47,073 nt of DNA from Spirosoma spitsbergense DSM 19989 (GCF_000374085.1 NZ_KB893577.1:1-47073), one strand, 5' to 3'; positions 8,611 through 17,920 are shown, counted from the stretch's first letter. Numbers and translations: made by a program. Notes: generated by a model not told the origin, from the sequence alone.

Positions 8611-9900
8611 TCATTCCTCCGTTAATTTCGTCACCATTATCTTATCGATCCTGCTTTTGTCCATGTCGATAATTTCGAACTGGTAGGCGTGCCAAATGAA
8701 AGTTTCGCCGGTTTGGGGAATATCTTTCAGAATATGGAGGGCAAAGCCGCCCAACGTATCGAAACCCGTTAGCTCACGTTTGGTCTGGGCGTTGATCGTG
8801 ATCGAAAAATAAGATAGAAAATCCTCAAAGGGCAACTGGGCATCAATCAGAAAACTACCGTCTTCGCGCTCCCGAATCTCGTAATCGGAATGGGTATCGT
8901 CGTTGATGTCTCCTACCAGCACATCCAGAATATCGTTGATGGTAATGATACCGAGCACCCCGCCGTACTCGTCTACAATCATGCCGACATACTGCCGGCG
9001 TTCCCTAAACCGCTCCAGTACCTGATAGGCGCGGTTGTTTTCGGGGATAAACAGGACATCGCGCTTCATGTCCTGAAGGCGCGTTAACTCCACGTCAAAA
9101 TCGCGCCCCAGAAAGTCTTTCGTATAAATCAGGCCAACAACTTCATCTACCCCGCCGTTGCAAAGCGGATAAACGGAATGCTTATAGTCCAGTATCTTCG
9201 CCTTATTTTCGGCCGTTTCATCTTCCAGATCGAGGTAGATAATTTCCTGGCGGTTGGTCATCAGCGAGGTAATCTTACGGTCGCCGAGTTGGAACACGTT
9301 CTGAACAATCTCCTGTTCAATCTCTTCGATGGCCCCCCCCGAGGTGCCCTCCTGAATCAGACTTTTAATTTCCTCCTCCGTTACCGAACTGGCATTTGGC
9401 TTGATATTCAACAACTTAAGCAGCAAGTCACTAGAAAGGGTAAGCAACGCAATGAACGGCGACGTTACTTTAGAGAGGAAAATCATTGGCGCAGCCATCG
9501 TTTTGGAGATACCTTCCGGATTTGATAGCCCAATCCGTTTTGGCACCAGTTCACCAAAAACAAGCGACATATACGTGAGCAGCAGCAACACCAGTACCAC
9601 CGCAATGGAATGAGCGTATGGCTGGACAATATCAATCCGGGCAACAAACGCCTGCACATCGGTGGTGAGTTTATCGCCCGAAAAAATACCCAGCAAAATA
9701 CCGATCAGCGTAATGCCGATCTGCACCGTTGACAGAAACCGATTAGGTGAATTCGACAGGTCGAGGGCTACCTGTGCCCGACGATCACCGTTCCGGGCAG
9801 CTGTTTCTAACTTCGACTTGCGGGAGGAGACTAGCGCAATTTCTGACATTGAGAACACCCCATTCACAATCGTCAGCAGTAAAATAATGAGTAGTTCCAC
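8611..9900 (-). CDS. CNNM/HlyC-CorC family membrane protein
   Basis: A 429-residue protein with the three-part CNNM layout: an N-terminal DUF21/CNNM membrane domain (starts MELLIILLLTIVNGVFSMSEIALVSSRKSKLE; several helices to about residue 165), a CBS pair (about 195-330, including VGMIVDEYGGVLGIITINDIL), and a C-terminal CorC_HlyC domain (about 345-425, with ELTGFDTLGGFAL). Relatives are Mg2+ or other cation efflux proteins; the haemolysin label is historical. A well-formed promoter lies upstream. A second CNNM-type gene is at 32440-33741, so the organism has at least two. Confidence 0.92.
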   Translation of the reverse strand: MELLIILLLTIVNGVFSMSEIALVSSRKSKLETAARNGDRRAQVALDLSNSPNRFLSTVQIGITLIGILLGIFSGDKLTTDVQAFVARIDIVQPYAHSIAVVLVLLLLTYMSLVFGELVPKRIGLSNPEGISKTMAAPMIFLSKVTSPFIALLTLSSDLLLKLLNIKPNASSVTEEEIKSLIQEGTSGGAIEEIEQEIVQNVFQLGDRKITSLMTNRQEIIYLDLEDETAENKAKILDYKHSVYPLCNGGVDEVVGLIYTKDFLGRDFDVELTRLQDMKRDVLFIPENNRAYQVLERFRERRQYVGMIVDEYGGVLGIITINDILDVLVGDINDDTHSDYEIREREDGSFLIDAQLPFEDFLSYFSITINAQTKRELTGFDTLGGFALHILKDIPQTGETFIWHAYQFEIIDMDKSRIDKIMVTKLTEE

Positions 9901-9923
9901 AAAGGGATAAAGTTGGCCTGTTG

Positions 9924-9953
9924 CAAAAATATAGAAACTGAACTGCTTTCCAA
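9924..9953 (-). promoter_or_regulatory. Bacteroidota-type promoter for the CNNM gene
   Basis: On the minus strand TTG (9951-9953), 19 bases, then TATTTTTG (9924-9931), an exact fit to TTG-N17-23-TAnnTTTG. The predicted start near 9918 leaves a leader of under 20 bases before the ATG at 9900. This is the cleanest promoter match in the window. Confidence 0.65.
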
Positions 9954-10019
9954 CCGATTCTTATGTGCGACAGAGTAGCAGTTTCATTACTTTTACGGTT
10001 TGAACTGCTTATTGTTCTA

Positions 10020-10730
10020 ATGATTGTTTTTATAAATGACCGCCCCATCCGGCTTGTAGGTCCGAAAGCCGCTGCTCAATTAACGGATCCAGCCTCGGAA
10101 AATGGCCCGCCAGTGACGGAGTATGACGAAGTTGTGGATGCCCGTTTAGAGTTGCTCAGGGACGATGTGCTGCACGGTCACCTGCTGGTTCTGAACGCCA
10201 CCCCTACTACCGTCAGCAAATTACTGGCGCTGCTTCAGAAAGCCGATGCCAGTTATATGCTTTCCGTAACCCTGGGCTGTCTGGACAAAGAAGCCTGCGA
10301 AGAAGCCATCAAAAAGCCATTCAAGGTAATTAAAGCGGCTGGTGGTGTAGTGCTTAAGGGCGACAAAATGCTACTGATGTTCCGGCGGGGCGTCTGGGAT
10401 TTGCCAAAAGGGAAATTAGATCCCGGCGAATCCTCCCGAATGGGAGCCGCCCGCGAAGTTCGGGAGGAGACCGGCGTTAAAGTATCCGTCAATCAGCGAA
10501 TCTGCACCACCTGGCATACCTATACCCTTAACGGTAACCGGATTTTAAAACGGACCAAATGGTATCAGATGGGCGTACTGGACGATAGCCGGATGGCTCC
10601 GCAGTTTGATGAAGATATCGAGAAACTAGCCTGGTTTAACCGGCGTGACACGAAGCTGGCCCTGACCAATTCCTTTAGCTCAATTCGGTACGTTATTGAT
10701 CAACTACAGACGATGGGCGTTAAAAGTTAG
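10020..10730 (+). CDS. NUDIX hydrolase with N-terminal extension
   Basis: About 236 residues from ATG 10020; the frame is open to 9963, but MIVFINDRPIRLV is the more natural N-terminus. The C-terminal NUDIX domain begins KAAGGVVLKGDKMLLMFRRG; its box starts GKLDPGESS and continues with REVREETGV, keeping the catalytic REx2EE glutamates. Residues 1-110 form a separate alpha/beta region without a recognised motif. NUDIX enzymes hydrolyse nucleoside diphosphates linked to another group; the substrate is unknown. Divergent from CNNM and convergent with coaD. Confidence 0.88.
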   Translation: MIVFINDRPIRLVGPKAAAQLTDPASENGPPVTEYDEVVDARLELLRDDVLHGHLLVLNATPTTVSKLLALLQKADASYMLSVTLGCLDKEACEEAIKKPFKVIKAAGGVVLKGDKMLLMFRRGVWDLPKGKLDPGESSRMGAAREVREETGVKVSVNQRICTTWHTYTLNGNRILKRTKWYQMGVLDDSRMAPQFDEDIEKLAWFNRRDTKLALTNSFSSIRYVIDQLQTMGVKS

Positions 10731-10764
10731 ACGCTGTCCAGCCGTTTTGACTGCCCTGTTGCTT

Positions 10765-11241
10765 TTACTCCTCACGACTCACGGGTTCCTGTAATTTATA
10801 CGGCAGGAACTCGTCTACCTGCTGACCGTAGCGGTGCAGGTCACGAATAATGCTTGAACTGATAGGAGCCAGTTGCGGGGAGGTAATCAAAAACACGGTA
10901 TCCAAATCTTCATAGATGTACCGGTTAACCTGCGAGATGCCATTCTCGTATTCAAAATCAGTGGTGTTACGCAGCCCCCGAAGAATAAACTTCGCGTTGA
11001 TTTCCCGCGCTACATTAGCCGTTAAATCTTCATAGGTAATGATACGCACGGCCGATTGATGGCGAAAAGCACGTTCAATTAACTGCGTCATCTGCTCCAG
11101 CGGGAAATAGCGCTCTTTACGGGTATTTCGCCCAATACCAATCACGACTTCATCAAACAACCGCAGGCCCCGCAGTACAATATCTTCATGACCTTTTGTA
11201 AAGGGATCAAACGAGCCGGGAAACAAGGCAATTCTTTTCAT
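10765..11241 (-). CDS. coaD: Phosphopantetheine adenylyltransferase
   Basis: A 158-residue enzyme joining 4'-phosphopantetheine and ATP to dephospho-CoA, the penultimate step of coenzyme A synthesis. It shows the nucleotidyltransferase GSFDPFTKGHEDI segment with the TxGH-like motif (TKGH, residues 15-18), RGLRNTTDFEYE, and the C-terminal ISSSIIRDLHRYG motif. Length is normal for bacterial CoaD. It reads leftward after DUF3822 with a 50-bp gap that contains a strong inverted repeat. DUF3822 next to coaD is a common Bacteroidota arrangement. Confidence 0.97.
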   Translation of the reverse strand: MKRIALFPGSFDPFTKGHEDIVLRGLRLFDEVVIGIGRNTRKERYFPLEQMTQLIERAFRHQSAVRIITYEDLTANVAREINAKFILRGLRNTTDFEYENGISQVNRYIYEDLDTVFLITSPQLAPISSSIIRDLHRYGQQVDEFLPYKLQEPVSREE

Positions 11242-11257
11242 CAGGTGTTAGTGAGTG

Positions 11258-11300
11258 AACGAATGAGCAGCCTGAACAGATTTTATCCCGCTCATTCGTT
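11258..11300. repeat. 11-bp inverted repeat at DUF3822/coaD junction
   Basis: AACGAATGAGC (11258-11268) and GCTCATTCGTT (11290-11300) match perfectly with a 21-base loop. The right arm overlaps the DUF3822 stop codon (11292-11294). It could act as a partial terminator or mRNA processing hairpin between two leftward genes. Confidence 0.55.
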
Positions 11301-12182
11301 TAATAAACCTAATCCGTACAAACTCAAATACCGGTGATCGGGCAGGTCGCTGAATTCAGGTGCCAGCGTTAAACCAGCAGGCACCGTACCGAATGACAGG
11401 CTGGGCAGGAAACGACTCAATTCCGAATAGGCTTCCGAAAAAGGAGTAATCTCACCAAATAGAGAAATGGGAACGGCACCGGCAGCCAGGCTTTGTTCAT
11501 CAAGCACATAAAGAATATAATACGCTAAATCCTGCACATTTTTATAACCAAACCGGTTGCAGTAGCGCAATTGATGTTCCTTCCAATACAGTATTGTTAC
11601 GAATTCATCTTCAAAATAGAGGTAAATACTACCAGCCGTTAGCGACCGGCGATCCAGATCGGCCGTAGCCTGGATGAGGGCACTGGTCTGGTGAACGAAA
11701 ACGAGCGGCTGGAGCGGATACATTTCCGAAAAATAATTAAACAAGGGGTGCTCCAGGTTGAAAACGGACAAAAAGTCGTCTGCTTTGTGCGCGTATACCT
11801 GGGCGAACTCATGGGGAGGCAGAAGACTTCCTCGCATCAAGGCCAGATAACTAGCCGCATATTCTTTGCGAAAAAGCGGTTCGGGTATCAGCGTGAATGA
11901 GGCCGAATTAATACCAATCCGAATTTCCTGCCAGGGTCCTGCCAATAGTATCTCGTGGTTGCGAAACACATCGGGCAGAACGCCCAGTAAGGACTGGTCG
12001 GTCGATAGTGATGAAAATCGGTAGTCTTCAAGGCACGAAGCCTGTCCACCTGTGTCCCGCACCAGTAGCTGAAACCGGTCCTGTCCTACTTCCAGGCATA
12101 AAACCGATTTTCCGATTTTTCCTGGATCGAACGAGGACGTACGTATGGTTGTCTTGGGAGCAAGGGTCACAGTGGTTGGCAC
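11292..12182 (-). CDS. DUF3822-family protein
   Basis: About 296 residues, beginning at a GTG (12182); no upstream ATG is in frame. It matches the DUF3822 family, found almost only in Bacteroidota beside coaD/rsmD-type genes. Visible features are an N-terminal LCLEVGQDRFQLLVRD segment, a middle FNLEHPLFNYFSEMYPLQPLVFVHQTSALI region, and YYILYVLDEQSL...SLFGEI near residue 240. The two-lobed alternation of strands and helices is reminiscent of actin-like ATPase folds, but no nucleotide motif can be confirmed by eye. Function unknown. No rsmD is in between here. Confidence 0.82.
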   Translation of the reverse strand: MPTTVTLAPKTTIRTSSFDPGKIGKSVLCLEVGQDRFQLLVRDTGGQASCLEDYRFSSLSTDQSLLGVLPDVFRNHEILLAGPWQEIRIGINSASFTLIPEPLFRKEYAASYLALMRGSLLPPHEFAQVYAHKADDFLSVFNLEHPLFNYFSEMYPLQPLVFVHQTSALIQATADLDRRSLTAGSIYLYFEDEFVTILYWKEHQLRYCNRFGYKNVQDLAYYILYVLDEQSLAAGAVPISLFGEITPFSEAYSELSRFLPSLSFGTVPAGLTLAPEFSDLPDHRYLSLYGLGLLNE

Positions 12183-12264
12183 AAATGGGCAGACTAGAAA
12201 GTAAAGAGTTACATTTATCGGTTAAAGAGAGCGGTAAAAAGAGGGAGCCCTTGGTAGTATATCT

Positions 12265-12768
12265 TTATTGTAAATAGCCACGGAGCCGAAAAACATCATC
12301 CATCGACTGGCAGTACTGAAACAGGGCGTGAACGTCGGTGGGTGGATACGCTTTTATTTCGTCAAAACTCATCAACCGCACCTCGTCTATAATCTGCCCG
12401 TCGGCACTCATTTCAGGGTCGAAACCCTGCCTTAACGAGCCGCCCGTTACCCGGACGTGGAAGAACAGTTCCATAGCATGAAGGGGAGGCTGTATGAACT
12501 CATTCACGAATAGCATATCACCAATTTCCACGTCCAGGCCAGTTTCTTCCACAAATTCCCGGACCAATGCACTGGGAGCCGTTTCATTGAATTGCGGGCC
12601 ACCACCCGGCGGGCACCAGAACGTATCGGTCGGCCCGATACCCCGGTGTTTGACCATCAGCAAACGGTCCTCTTCCCGGTACAATCCGCACACCCGGAGC
12701 CGAAGCCGGTTGCCATATAATTTCAGCACCTCCTCGCGGGGCTTGTCTACATCCATTACCTGCGTCAT
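12265..12768 (-). CDS. NUDIX hydrolase
   Basis: About 167 residues from ATG 12768 (the frame extends two codons to a TTG). NUDIX domain: LRVCGLYREEDRLLMVKHRG, FWCPPGGGPQFNE, then LVREFVEETGL with the catalytic REx2EE set. The C-terminal helix includes PPTDVHALFQYCQ. Relatives include mutator-type hydrolases; no substrate can be named. A TAnnTTTG box is 22 bases upstream. It probably heads a short leftward set with DUF3822 and coaD. Confidence 0.9.
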   Translation of the reverse strand: MTQVMDVDKPREEVLKLYGNRLRLRVCGLYREEDRLLMVKHRGIGPTDTFWCPPGGGPQFNETAPSALVREFVEETGLDVEIGDMLFVNEFIQPPLHAMELFFHVRVTGGSLRQGFDPEMSADGQIIDEVRLMSFDEIKAYPPTDVHALFQYCQSMDDVFRLRGYLQ

Positions 12769-12790
12769 GGTCAATACTAATTTGGGGACG

Positions 12791-12798
12791 CAAAGGTA
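12791..12798 (-). promoter_or_regulatory. -7 element upstream of NUDIX gene
   Basis: The minus strand reads TACCTTTG, an exact TAnnTTTG match, 22 bases before the ATG at 12768. No TTG was found at the normal -33 spacing, so the call rests on the -7 box. Confidence 0.45.
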
Positions 12799-12890
12799 AG
12801 TTTTAATGATGAATGATAAATGATGTATTGTGTATATTCACCCTGAACGTACATCCTACATCCTATACCATACCGCACGGGCGGCCCCGA

Positions 12891-13328
12891 TCAATACGGA
12901 CTTCCTGAAATGTAGCTTTCGAGGGAATCGATCCGGGTTTTCTGGTCGACAATAATAGCCGATACTACGTCATTGATCGAGATAATACCGATCAACTCTC
13001 CCTGGTCCATAACGGGCAGGTGCCGTATATGTTTGTCCGACATGATCTGCATACATTCCTCGATGCTTTGATCAGGCCCAATGGTAATTACATTAGCCGT
13101 CATCACGTCAGCAATGAGCGTACCGTCGGAGTGGCGGTCTTTCAGGATCACTTTTCGGGCATAGTCCCGCTCAGAGAAAATCCCCGTGAGCACCCCTTCG
13201 TCGATAACCAGTACAGCCCCAATATTTTTTTCGGCCATGAGCCGGAGTGCATCCAGTACGGTTTTGTCGGAGGAAACGGAAAACAGCGCATTGATCGTTT
13301 TGCCCTGGAGTATGTGACGAATATTCAT
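12891..13328 (-). CDS. CBS-pair protein
   Basis: A 145-residue stand-alone CBS pair. The first CBS spans about residues 8-65 (DKTVLDALRLMAEKNIGAVLVID...GIFSERDYARK), the second about 72-130 (VMTANVITIGPDQSIEECMQIM..., HLPVMDQGELIGIISINDV). Such proteins bind adenosyl nucleotides and sense energy status, often acting on a partner enzyme. No partner is evident; the neighbour at 13489 is divergent. Confidence 0.92.
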   Translation of the reverse strand: MNIRHILQGKTINALFSVSSDKTVLDALRLMAEKNIGAVLVIDEGVLTGIFSERDYARKVILKDRHSDGTLIADVMTANVITIGPDQSIEECMQIMSDKHIRHLPVMDQGELIGIISINDVVSAIIVDQKTRIDSLESYISGSPY

Positions 13329-13488
13329 TGCTGGAAGGATTTAGTTGTGGGTGAAAATACTAAAAAAGAAGAAAGGGTGAAAGGGAAAGAACGGAAAGGG
13401 TAAAAAAAACCTGAAACGTAGTGGCTCCCACTTCGCAAAGGGCTACTTTTCACTTTTTCCTTTCTGCCCTTTTTTGTACCTTAGAAGC

Positions 13489-14982
13489 ATGAACGAAACC
13501 CAAACAGCCGCTCAATTGCTGGCTAAACGTTTCCCCTTTAAACCCACCCCCGGCCAGTCACAATTCTTTGAACAGATTGGTACGTTCATCACCCACGAAG
13601 ACTTTGAACACTACCGGGACTGCTTCCTGCTGCGGGGTTACGCCGGTACCGGCAAAACCACACTCGTTGGTACCCTGATTAAGGTATTACCCCGATTTGG
13701 GTATAAGTCTGTACTACTGGCACCCACGGGTCGGGCGGCAAAAGTGATGACCAGCTACGCCAAAAAATCTGCCCAGACAATCCACCGAAAAATATATCGG
13801 CAGGTAGCGGACCCAGGGTCGGGAACGCTGGCGTTTCAACGGCAGAAAAACTACCACGAAGATACGCTCTTCATTGTGGATGAGGCTTCCATGATTTCGG
13901 ACGAAGCGGATTTTGGCGGCAAAGGGCTTCTGACTGACCTGATTGATTTCGTTTTCGAGAATCCGGGCAACAAACTGCTGCTCGTGGGCGATACGGCTCA
14001 GTTGCCCCCCGTTGGCCGGGAGTTGAGCCCCGCACTGGACCGGGGATTCCTGGCCAGTGCGTTCGACATGACGGTGTACGAGCAGGAGTTGACCGAGGTG
14101 ATGCGGCAGGATGAAGAATCCGGTATTCTGTACAACGCCACCGGCCTGCGGATGCTGCTGGACAACGACGGCTCACCCACGCCTAAAGCTGTTGGATTTG
14201 ATGCGCTGTTGAGCGATAAGCCAACGGTTTCCTCAGCCGACACGCCGGCCATTCAGCTCAATGTCCGGTCGTTCAATGACATCTTCAAAATGCCGCTGAC
14301 CAAACTGGAAGATGGCATCCGGTATGCGTATGACAAATACGGCCGGGAGAACACGGCCATCATCTGCCGGTCCAATAAAACGGCGGTTCAGTACAATCAA
14401 TTTGTCCGGCGGATGATTGACCAGTGCGAAGAAGAACTCGACGCGGGCGATATGCTGATGATTGCCCGGAATAATTACACCATCCTGGATGAAGAATCGC
14501 CGGCGGGTTTTCTGGCCAATGGCGAATTTGCGGAGGTGCAGAAAATCCGCAATAAAGAAGACATGCACGGCTTCCGGTTTGCCACCGTCACGCTGCGCCT
14601 GGTAGACTACGAGGACCAGCCCGATTTCGACGCCAAAATTATGCTCGACACCCTGCACACGTCCGTTCCGTCGCTGGCTTCCGATCAGTACAAAGCCCTG
14701 TACGAAAGCGTGATGAAAGATTATTTCTACATCAAGAGCAAGAAAGAACGATCCGAAGCCATCAGGCGCGACCCGTACCTGAACGCCTTGCAGGTCAAGT
14801 TTGCCTATGCTCTCACCTGCCACAAGGCGCAGGGCGGACAGTGGAGTGCCGTGTTTGTCGATCAGGGCTTTTTGCCCGATGGTCAGGTGAACGATGAGTT
14901 TGTGCGCTGGCTGTACACCGCCCTGACCCGCGCCACCGACGAAGCCTTCCTGATGAACTTTAATGCACAATTTTTTAACTAA
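13489..14982 (+). CDS. RecD-like superfamily 1 DNA helicase (AAA_30/UvrD_C_2)
   Basis: About 497 residues from ATG 13489; a frame extension of five codons upstream is not favoured. Helicase motifs in order: GQSQFFEQI Q-motif region, Walker A GYAGTGKTT near residue 50, LAPTGRAAKVM (Ia), FIVDEASMI (II), LLVGDTAQLPPVG (III), and at the C-terminus FAYALTCHKAQGGQW and RWLYTALTRA (V/VI). By family it is an ATP-dependent 5'-3' DNA helicase related to RecD/RecD2, without RecD N-terminal domains. It acts in DNA repair or recombination; exact role unknown. It stands alone, with a CBS gene divergent. Confidence 0.9.
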   Translation: MNETQTAAQLLAKRFPFKPTPGQSQFFEQIGTFITHEDFEHYRDCFLLRGYAGTGKTTLVGTLIKVLPRFGYKSVLLAPTGRAAKVMTSYAKKSAQTIHRKIYRQVADPGSGTLAFQRQKNYHEDTLFIVDEASMISDEADFGGKGLLTDLIDFVFENPGNKLLLVGDTAQLPPVGRELSPALDRGFLASAFDMTVYEQELTEVMRQDEESGILYNATGLRMLLDNDGSPTPKAVGFDALLSDKPTVSSADTPAIQLNVRSFNDIFKMPLTKLEDGIRYAYDKYGRENTAIICRSNKTAVQYNQFVRRMIDQCEEELDAGDMLMIARNNYTILDEESPAGFLANGEFAEVQKIRNKEDMHGFRFATVTLRLVDYEDQPDFDAKIMLDTLHTSVPSLASDQYKALYESVMKDYFYIKSKKERSEAIRRDPYLNALQVKFAYALTCHKAQGGQWSAVFVDQGFLPDGQVNDEFVRWLYTALTRATDEAFLMNFNAQFFN

Positions 14983-15078
14983 GATGTTCGGTTTACAGTT
15001 TGAGATTTACTGACGGAACAGACGCAACCGCACCAGCGCCCCGTCGTAAACCTCGCAAACGATAAACCAAGAACTCGT

Positions 15079-15711
15079 ATGTCTCTCGATTGGATTATGA
15101 GCGCCTGCATCGGCGTTGGGTTAGCTGCCTGTTGTGGCTTTCGCATCTTTGTGCCGTTGCTCATTGCCAGTGCTGCCACAAAATTCGGCTTTATCGGTAC
15201 GATGGCCGGTTTTGAGTGGCTGGGCACCTGGCCTGCCCTATTTGGGCTTTTAGTGGCTACCATGCTGGAAGTGGGAGCCTATTACGTTCCCTGGCTCGAT
15301 AATGTACTGGATACCATTGCTACGCCAACCTCCATCATTGCCGGCACCATACTCAGTACGTCTTTCCTACACATCGACAACCCGGTGTTGCACTGGGGCC
15401 TGGGTTTGATACTGGGCGGGAGTTCGGCGGGAATCGTTCAGGCGGGCACTAGTTTGCTTCGGCTCGGTTCCTCCGCCACTACGGGCGGGCTGGCCAACCC
15501 CGTGGTAGCCTCCGGCGAAAACATCGCGTCTATCGTGCTATCTATCTGTAGTATTTTGCTGCCGCTGGTCACGGCCATTGTTATCGGCCTGATATTGTTG
15601 TTTATCATGAGTCAACTGGCGGCCAAACGAAAAATCTGGTTCAGCCGTACTCCAAAACAGGCAGGCAACCCCCTCAGCCAGATACCCCGCAGTAACAACG
15701 GGAGGCCGTAA
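15079..15711 (+). CDS. DUF4126-family membrane protein
   Basis: A 210-residue integral membrane protein with about five or six hydrophobic segments (for example GVGLAACCGFRIFVPLLIAS, ILSTSFLHI..., SIVLSICSILLPLVTAIVIG). The Gly-rich GLGLILGGSSAGIVQAGTSLLR and NPVVASGENIASIVLS blocks are typical of DUF4126. It ends with a basic cytoplasmic tail (PKQAGNPLSQIPRSNNGRP). Function unknown. It starts at ATG 15079, about 95 bases after the helicase gene, and could be co-transcribed. Confidence 0.85.
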   Translation: MSLDWIMSACIGVGLAACCGFRIFVPLLIASAATKFGFIGTMAGFEWLGTWPALFGLLVATMLEVGAYYVPWLDNVLDTIATPTSIIAGTILSTSFLHIDNPVLHWGLGLILGGSSAGIVQAGTSLLRLGSSATTGGLANPVVASGENIASIVLSICSILLPLVTAIVIGLILLFIMSQLAAKRKIWFSRTPKQAGNPLSQIPRSNNGRP

Positions 15712-15793
15712 AAAGAGGAGTTTCGTGAACGTACTACCTGAACGATTGCACCCTGTATGGATACAATACAGGTACGTTACGGGTAGTTTCAGG

Positions 15794-15864
15794 CAAAAAA
15801 CATTCCCGGTCACTGGTGTTCATTCAGCAAGTGGCTGTTGAATGACTACCAATGACCGGGAATG
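15794..15864. terminator. Long foldback terminator between DUF4126 and htpG
   Basis: 15801-15828 and 15834-15864 form an almost perfect foldback of about 28 bp; the base is CATTCCCGGTCA / TGACCGGGAATG and the upper part carries three mismatches and a 3-base bulge. On the minus strand the stem is followed by TTTTTT (complement of A15795-15800), giving a classical intrinsic terminator for htpG and a likely stop for the converging DUF4126 transcript. Confidence 0.8.
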
Positions 15865-15882
15865 ACTGTTAAATGGCTACGC

Positions 15883-17721
15883 TTACAACTGCGCTACCGT
15901 CCGGCGCACGAAGGCGGTTAGATCGGCTCCTGTCAGCATATTCTGGGATAGCAAAGCCAGATCATACACCTGTTTCACCATCGCTTTCTGGTTATCACCG
16001 TCTGCTTCAGCCAGGATACGGCCAATCAGCGGGTGGTTTCCGTTTACGACTACATTGTGCATCATCGGGAAGTTGCCGTACATGGACTGTTCACCCGACA
16101 GGGCCGACATGTCCTTCATCCGGCGCATAAACTCTGGCTGCGTGATGGTAACGGGCAGTTCGTCGGTAGGCTGGGCTTCGATGCTGACATTCAGCATTTT
16201 GTTGTCCAACACTTGATTGAATACTTCCTTCAGTTTGGTTTTGTCATCTTCCGACAGAACGCTTTCGTTATTCAGCCCCTTGTCGATAATCTTATCGAGG
16301 GTATCGGCATCGACGCGCTGGAAATGCACTTTCTCGAGTTTCTGCTCCAGCGCATTGATAAAGTGGGCATCGATGACATTGTCCATCAGCAACACGTCGT
16401 AACCGCGCCGGATGGCCGATTCCACGTAGGCATCCTGTTGTTTACGGTCGCTGGTATACAGCACTACCAGCGTTTCGTTTTTGTCGGTCTGGTTAGCCTG
16501 AACTTTCTCGCGGTACTCGTCGATGGTCGTGTAAACCCCTTCCGTATTTTTGAGCAACACGAAGTTTTTAGCCTTCTCCCAGAACTTGTCGTCGCTCAGG
16601 ATACCGTACTTGATGAACAGACCGATATCATCGAATTTCTCTTCAAACGCTTTGCGGTCGGCGTTGAACAGGTCGTTGAGTTTATCGGCTACTTTGCGGG
16701 TGATGTAGCCGTTGATTTTCTTGACGTTCGAGTCAGCCTGCAGGAAACTCCGGGACACGTTGAGCGGAATATCGGGCGAGTCGATAACGCCGTGTAGCAT
16801 CATCAGGAAATCGGGCACTACGTCCTTCACCTCGTCGGTGATGAACACCTGACGGCTGTATAGCTGAATTTTCTCGCGCTGAAACCGCAGTTCGTTTTTG
16901 ATACGGGGGAAGTACAGAATCCCCGTCAGGTTGAATGGATAATCGACGTTGAGGTGAATCCAGAACAGCGGTTCCTCACTCATCGGGTACAGTTCGCGGT
17001 AAAACGTCTTGTAGTCTTCGTCGGTCAGTTCAGATGGCGACTTCGTCCAGATGGGCGTGGTGTTGTTTACCACCTTCCCGTCGAACTCAACCGGCGTCGG
17101 CAGGAAGCGGGCGTACTTATCCAGGATACGCTGAATACGGTCCTTGTTCAGGAACTCCTCGGAATCGGGGGCAATGTGCAGGATAATGTCCGTGCCCCGT
17201 TCAGCCTTTTCGGTAGGAGTCAGTTCAAACTCGGTAGAGCCATCGCAGGTCCAGCGCACACTTTCGGCCCCTTCCCGGAACGACTTCGTAACAATATCGA
17301 CCCGTTCGGCCACCATAAAGGCCGAGTAGAAACCCAGGCCAAAATGACCGATTATCTGGCCTTTATCGTCGGTTTTATCTTTGTATTTTTCCAGAAAATC
17401 GGATGCGCCGGAGAAAGCAATCTGGTTGATATACTTCTTCACCTCGTCGGCAGTCATGCCGATACCATTGTCAGAAACGGTAATGGTTTTGGCTTCCTCG
17501 TCCAGAGACACGGTTACTTTCAGTTCGCCCAGTTCGCCCCCAAATTCGCCGAATGAGGAAAGCTGACGTAGTTTCTGCGTAGCATCAACCGCATTGGACA
17601 CTAACTCGCGCAGGAATATTTCGTGGTCGGAGTAAAGGAATTTCTTAATGATGGGAAAAATATTCTCGGTATGAATCGAAATCTGACCCTTTTCTCCCTT
17701 TTCGTTTTGTACGGCTTCCAT
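15883..17721 (-). CDS. htpG: Molecular chaperone HtpG (Hsp90)
   Basis: A 612-residue ATP-dependent Hsp90 chaperone. The N-terminal GHKL ATPase domain shows FLRELVSNAVDA, VSDNGIGMTADEV and GQIIGHFGLGFYSAFMVA (residues ~35-140). The middle domain has PLFWIHLNVDYPFNLTGILYFP and YSRQVFITDEVKDVVPDFL with LNVSRSFLQ. The C-terminal dimerisation region lacks the eukaryotic charged linker and MEEVD, as expected for bacteria. It starts at ATG 17721. No CIRCE element or clear promoter was found in the 200 bp upstream. Confidence 0.98.
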   Translation of the reverse strand: MEAVQNEKGEKGQISIHTENIFPIIKKFLYSDHEIFLRELVSNAVDATQKLRQLSSFGEFGGELGELKVTVSLDEEAKTITVSDNGIGMTADEVKKYINQIAFSGASDFLEKYKDKTDDKGQIIGHFGLGFYSAFMVAERVDIVTKSFREGAESVRWTCDGSTEFELTPTEKAERGTDIILHIAPDSEEFLNKDRIQRILDKYARFLPTPVEFDGKVVNNTTPIWTKSPSELTDEDYKTFYRELYPMSEEPLFWIHLNVDYPFNLTGILYFPRIKNELRFQREKIQLYSRQVFITDEVKDVVPDFLMMLHGVIDSPDIPLNVSRSFLQADSNVKKINGYITRKVADKLNDLFNADRKAFEEKFDDIGLFIKYGILSDDKFWEKAKNFVLLKNTEGVYTTIDEYREKVQANQTDKNETLVVLYTSDRKQQDAYVESAIRRGYDVLLMDNVIDAHFINALEQKLEKVHFQRVDADTLDKIIDKGLNNESVLSEDDKTKLKEVFNQVLDNKMLNVSIEAQPTDELPVTITQPEFMRRMKDMSALSGEQSMYGNFPMMHNVVVNGNHPLIGRILAEADGDNQKAMVKQVYDLALLSQNMLTGADLTAFVRRTVAQL

Positions 17722-17920
17722 AAGGTTAAAGTGATAATAGATTTTGGTATTGACAGTGAGCCTTCAAATCCTGTTCCAGCCTGTCCATTGCTGACAGATT
17801 GACAGCTTCCCACCAATACTTCGCTTATCAATAAGCCTTATATTGGCACCTAAAGCACTTTCCCTCCGCATCGTTCACTCTTCGGGGTGGTAGAGTCAGA
17901 CACTGTTCTCCGGTAAGACC

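Noticed and set aside
14233..14970. Minus-strand open frame of 245 codons in the helicase
   Set aside because: Antisense to helicase motifs V and VI; no family features of its own.
16033..16797. Plus-strand open frame of 254 codons inside htpG
   Set aside because: Antisense shadow of a well-conserved Hsp90 gene.
17722..17920. Heat-shock operator (CIRCE) upstream of htpG
   Set aside because: No TTAGCACTC-N9-GAGTGCTAA-like pattern is present; only a short CTGTC...GACAG repeat.
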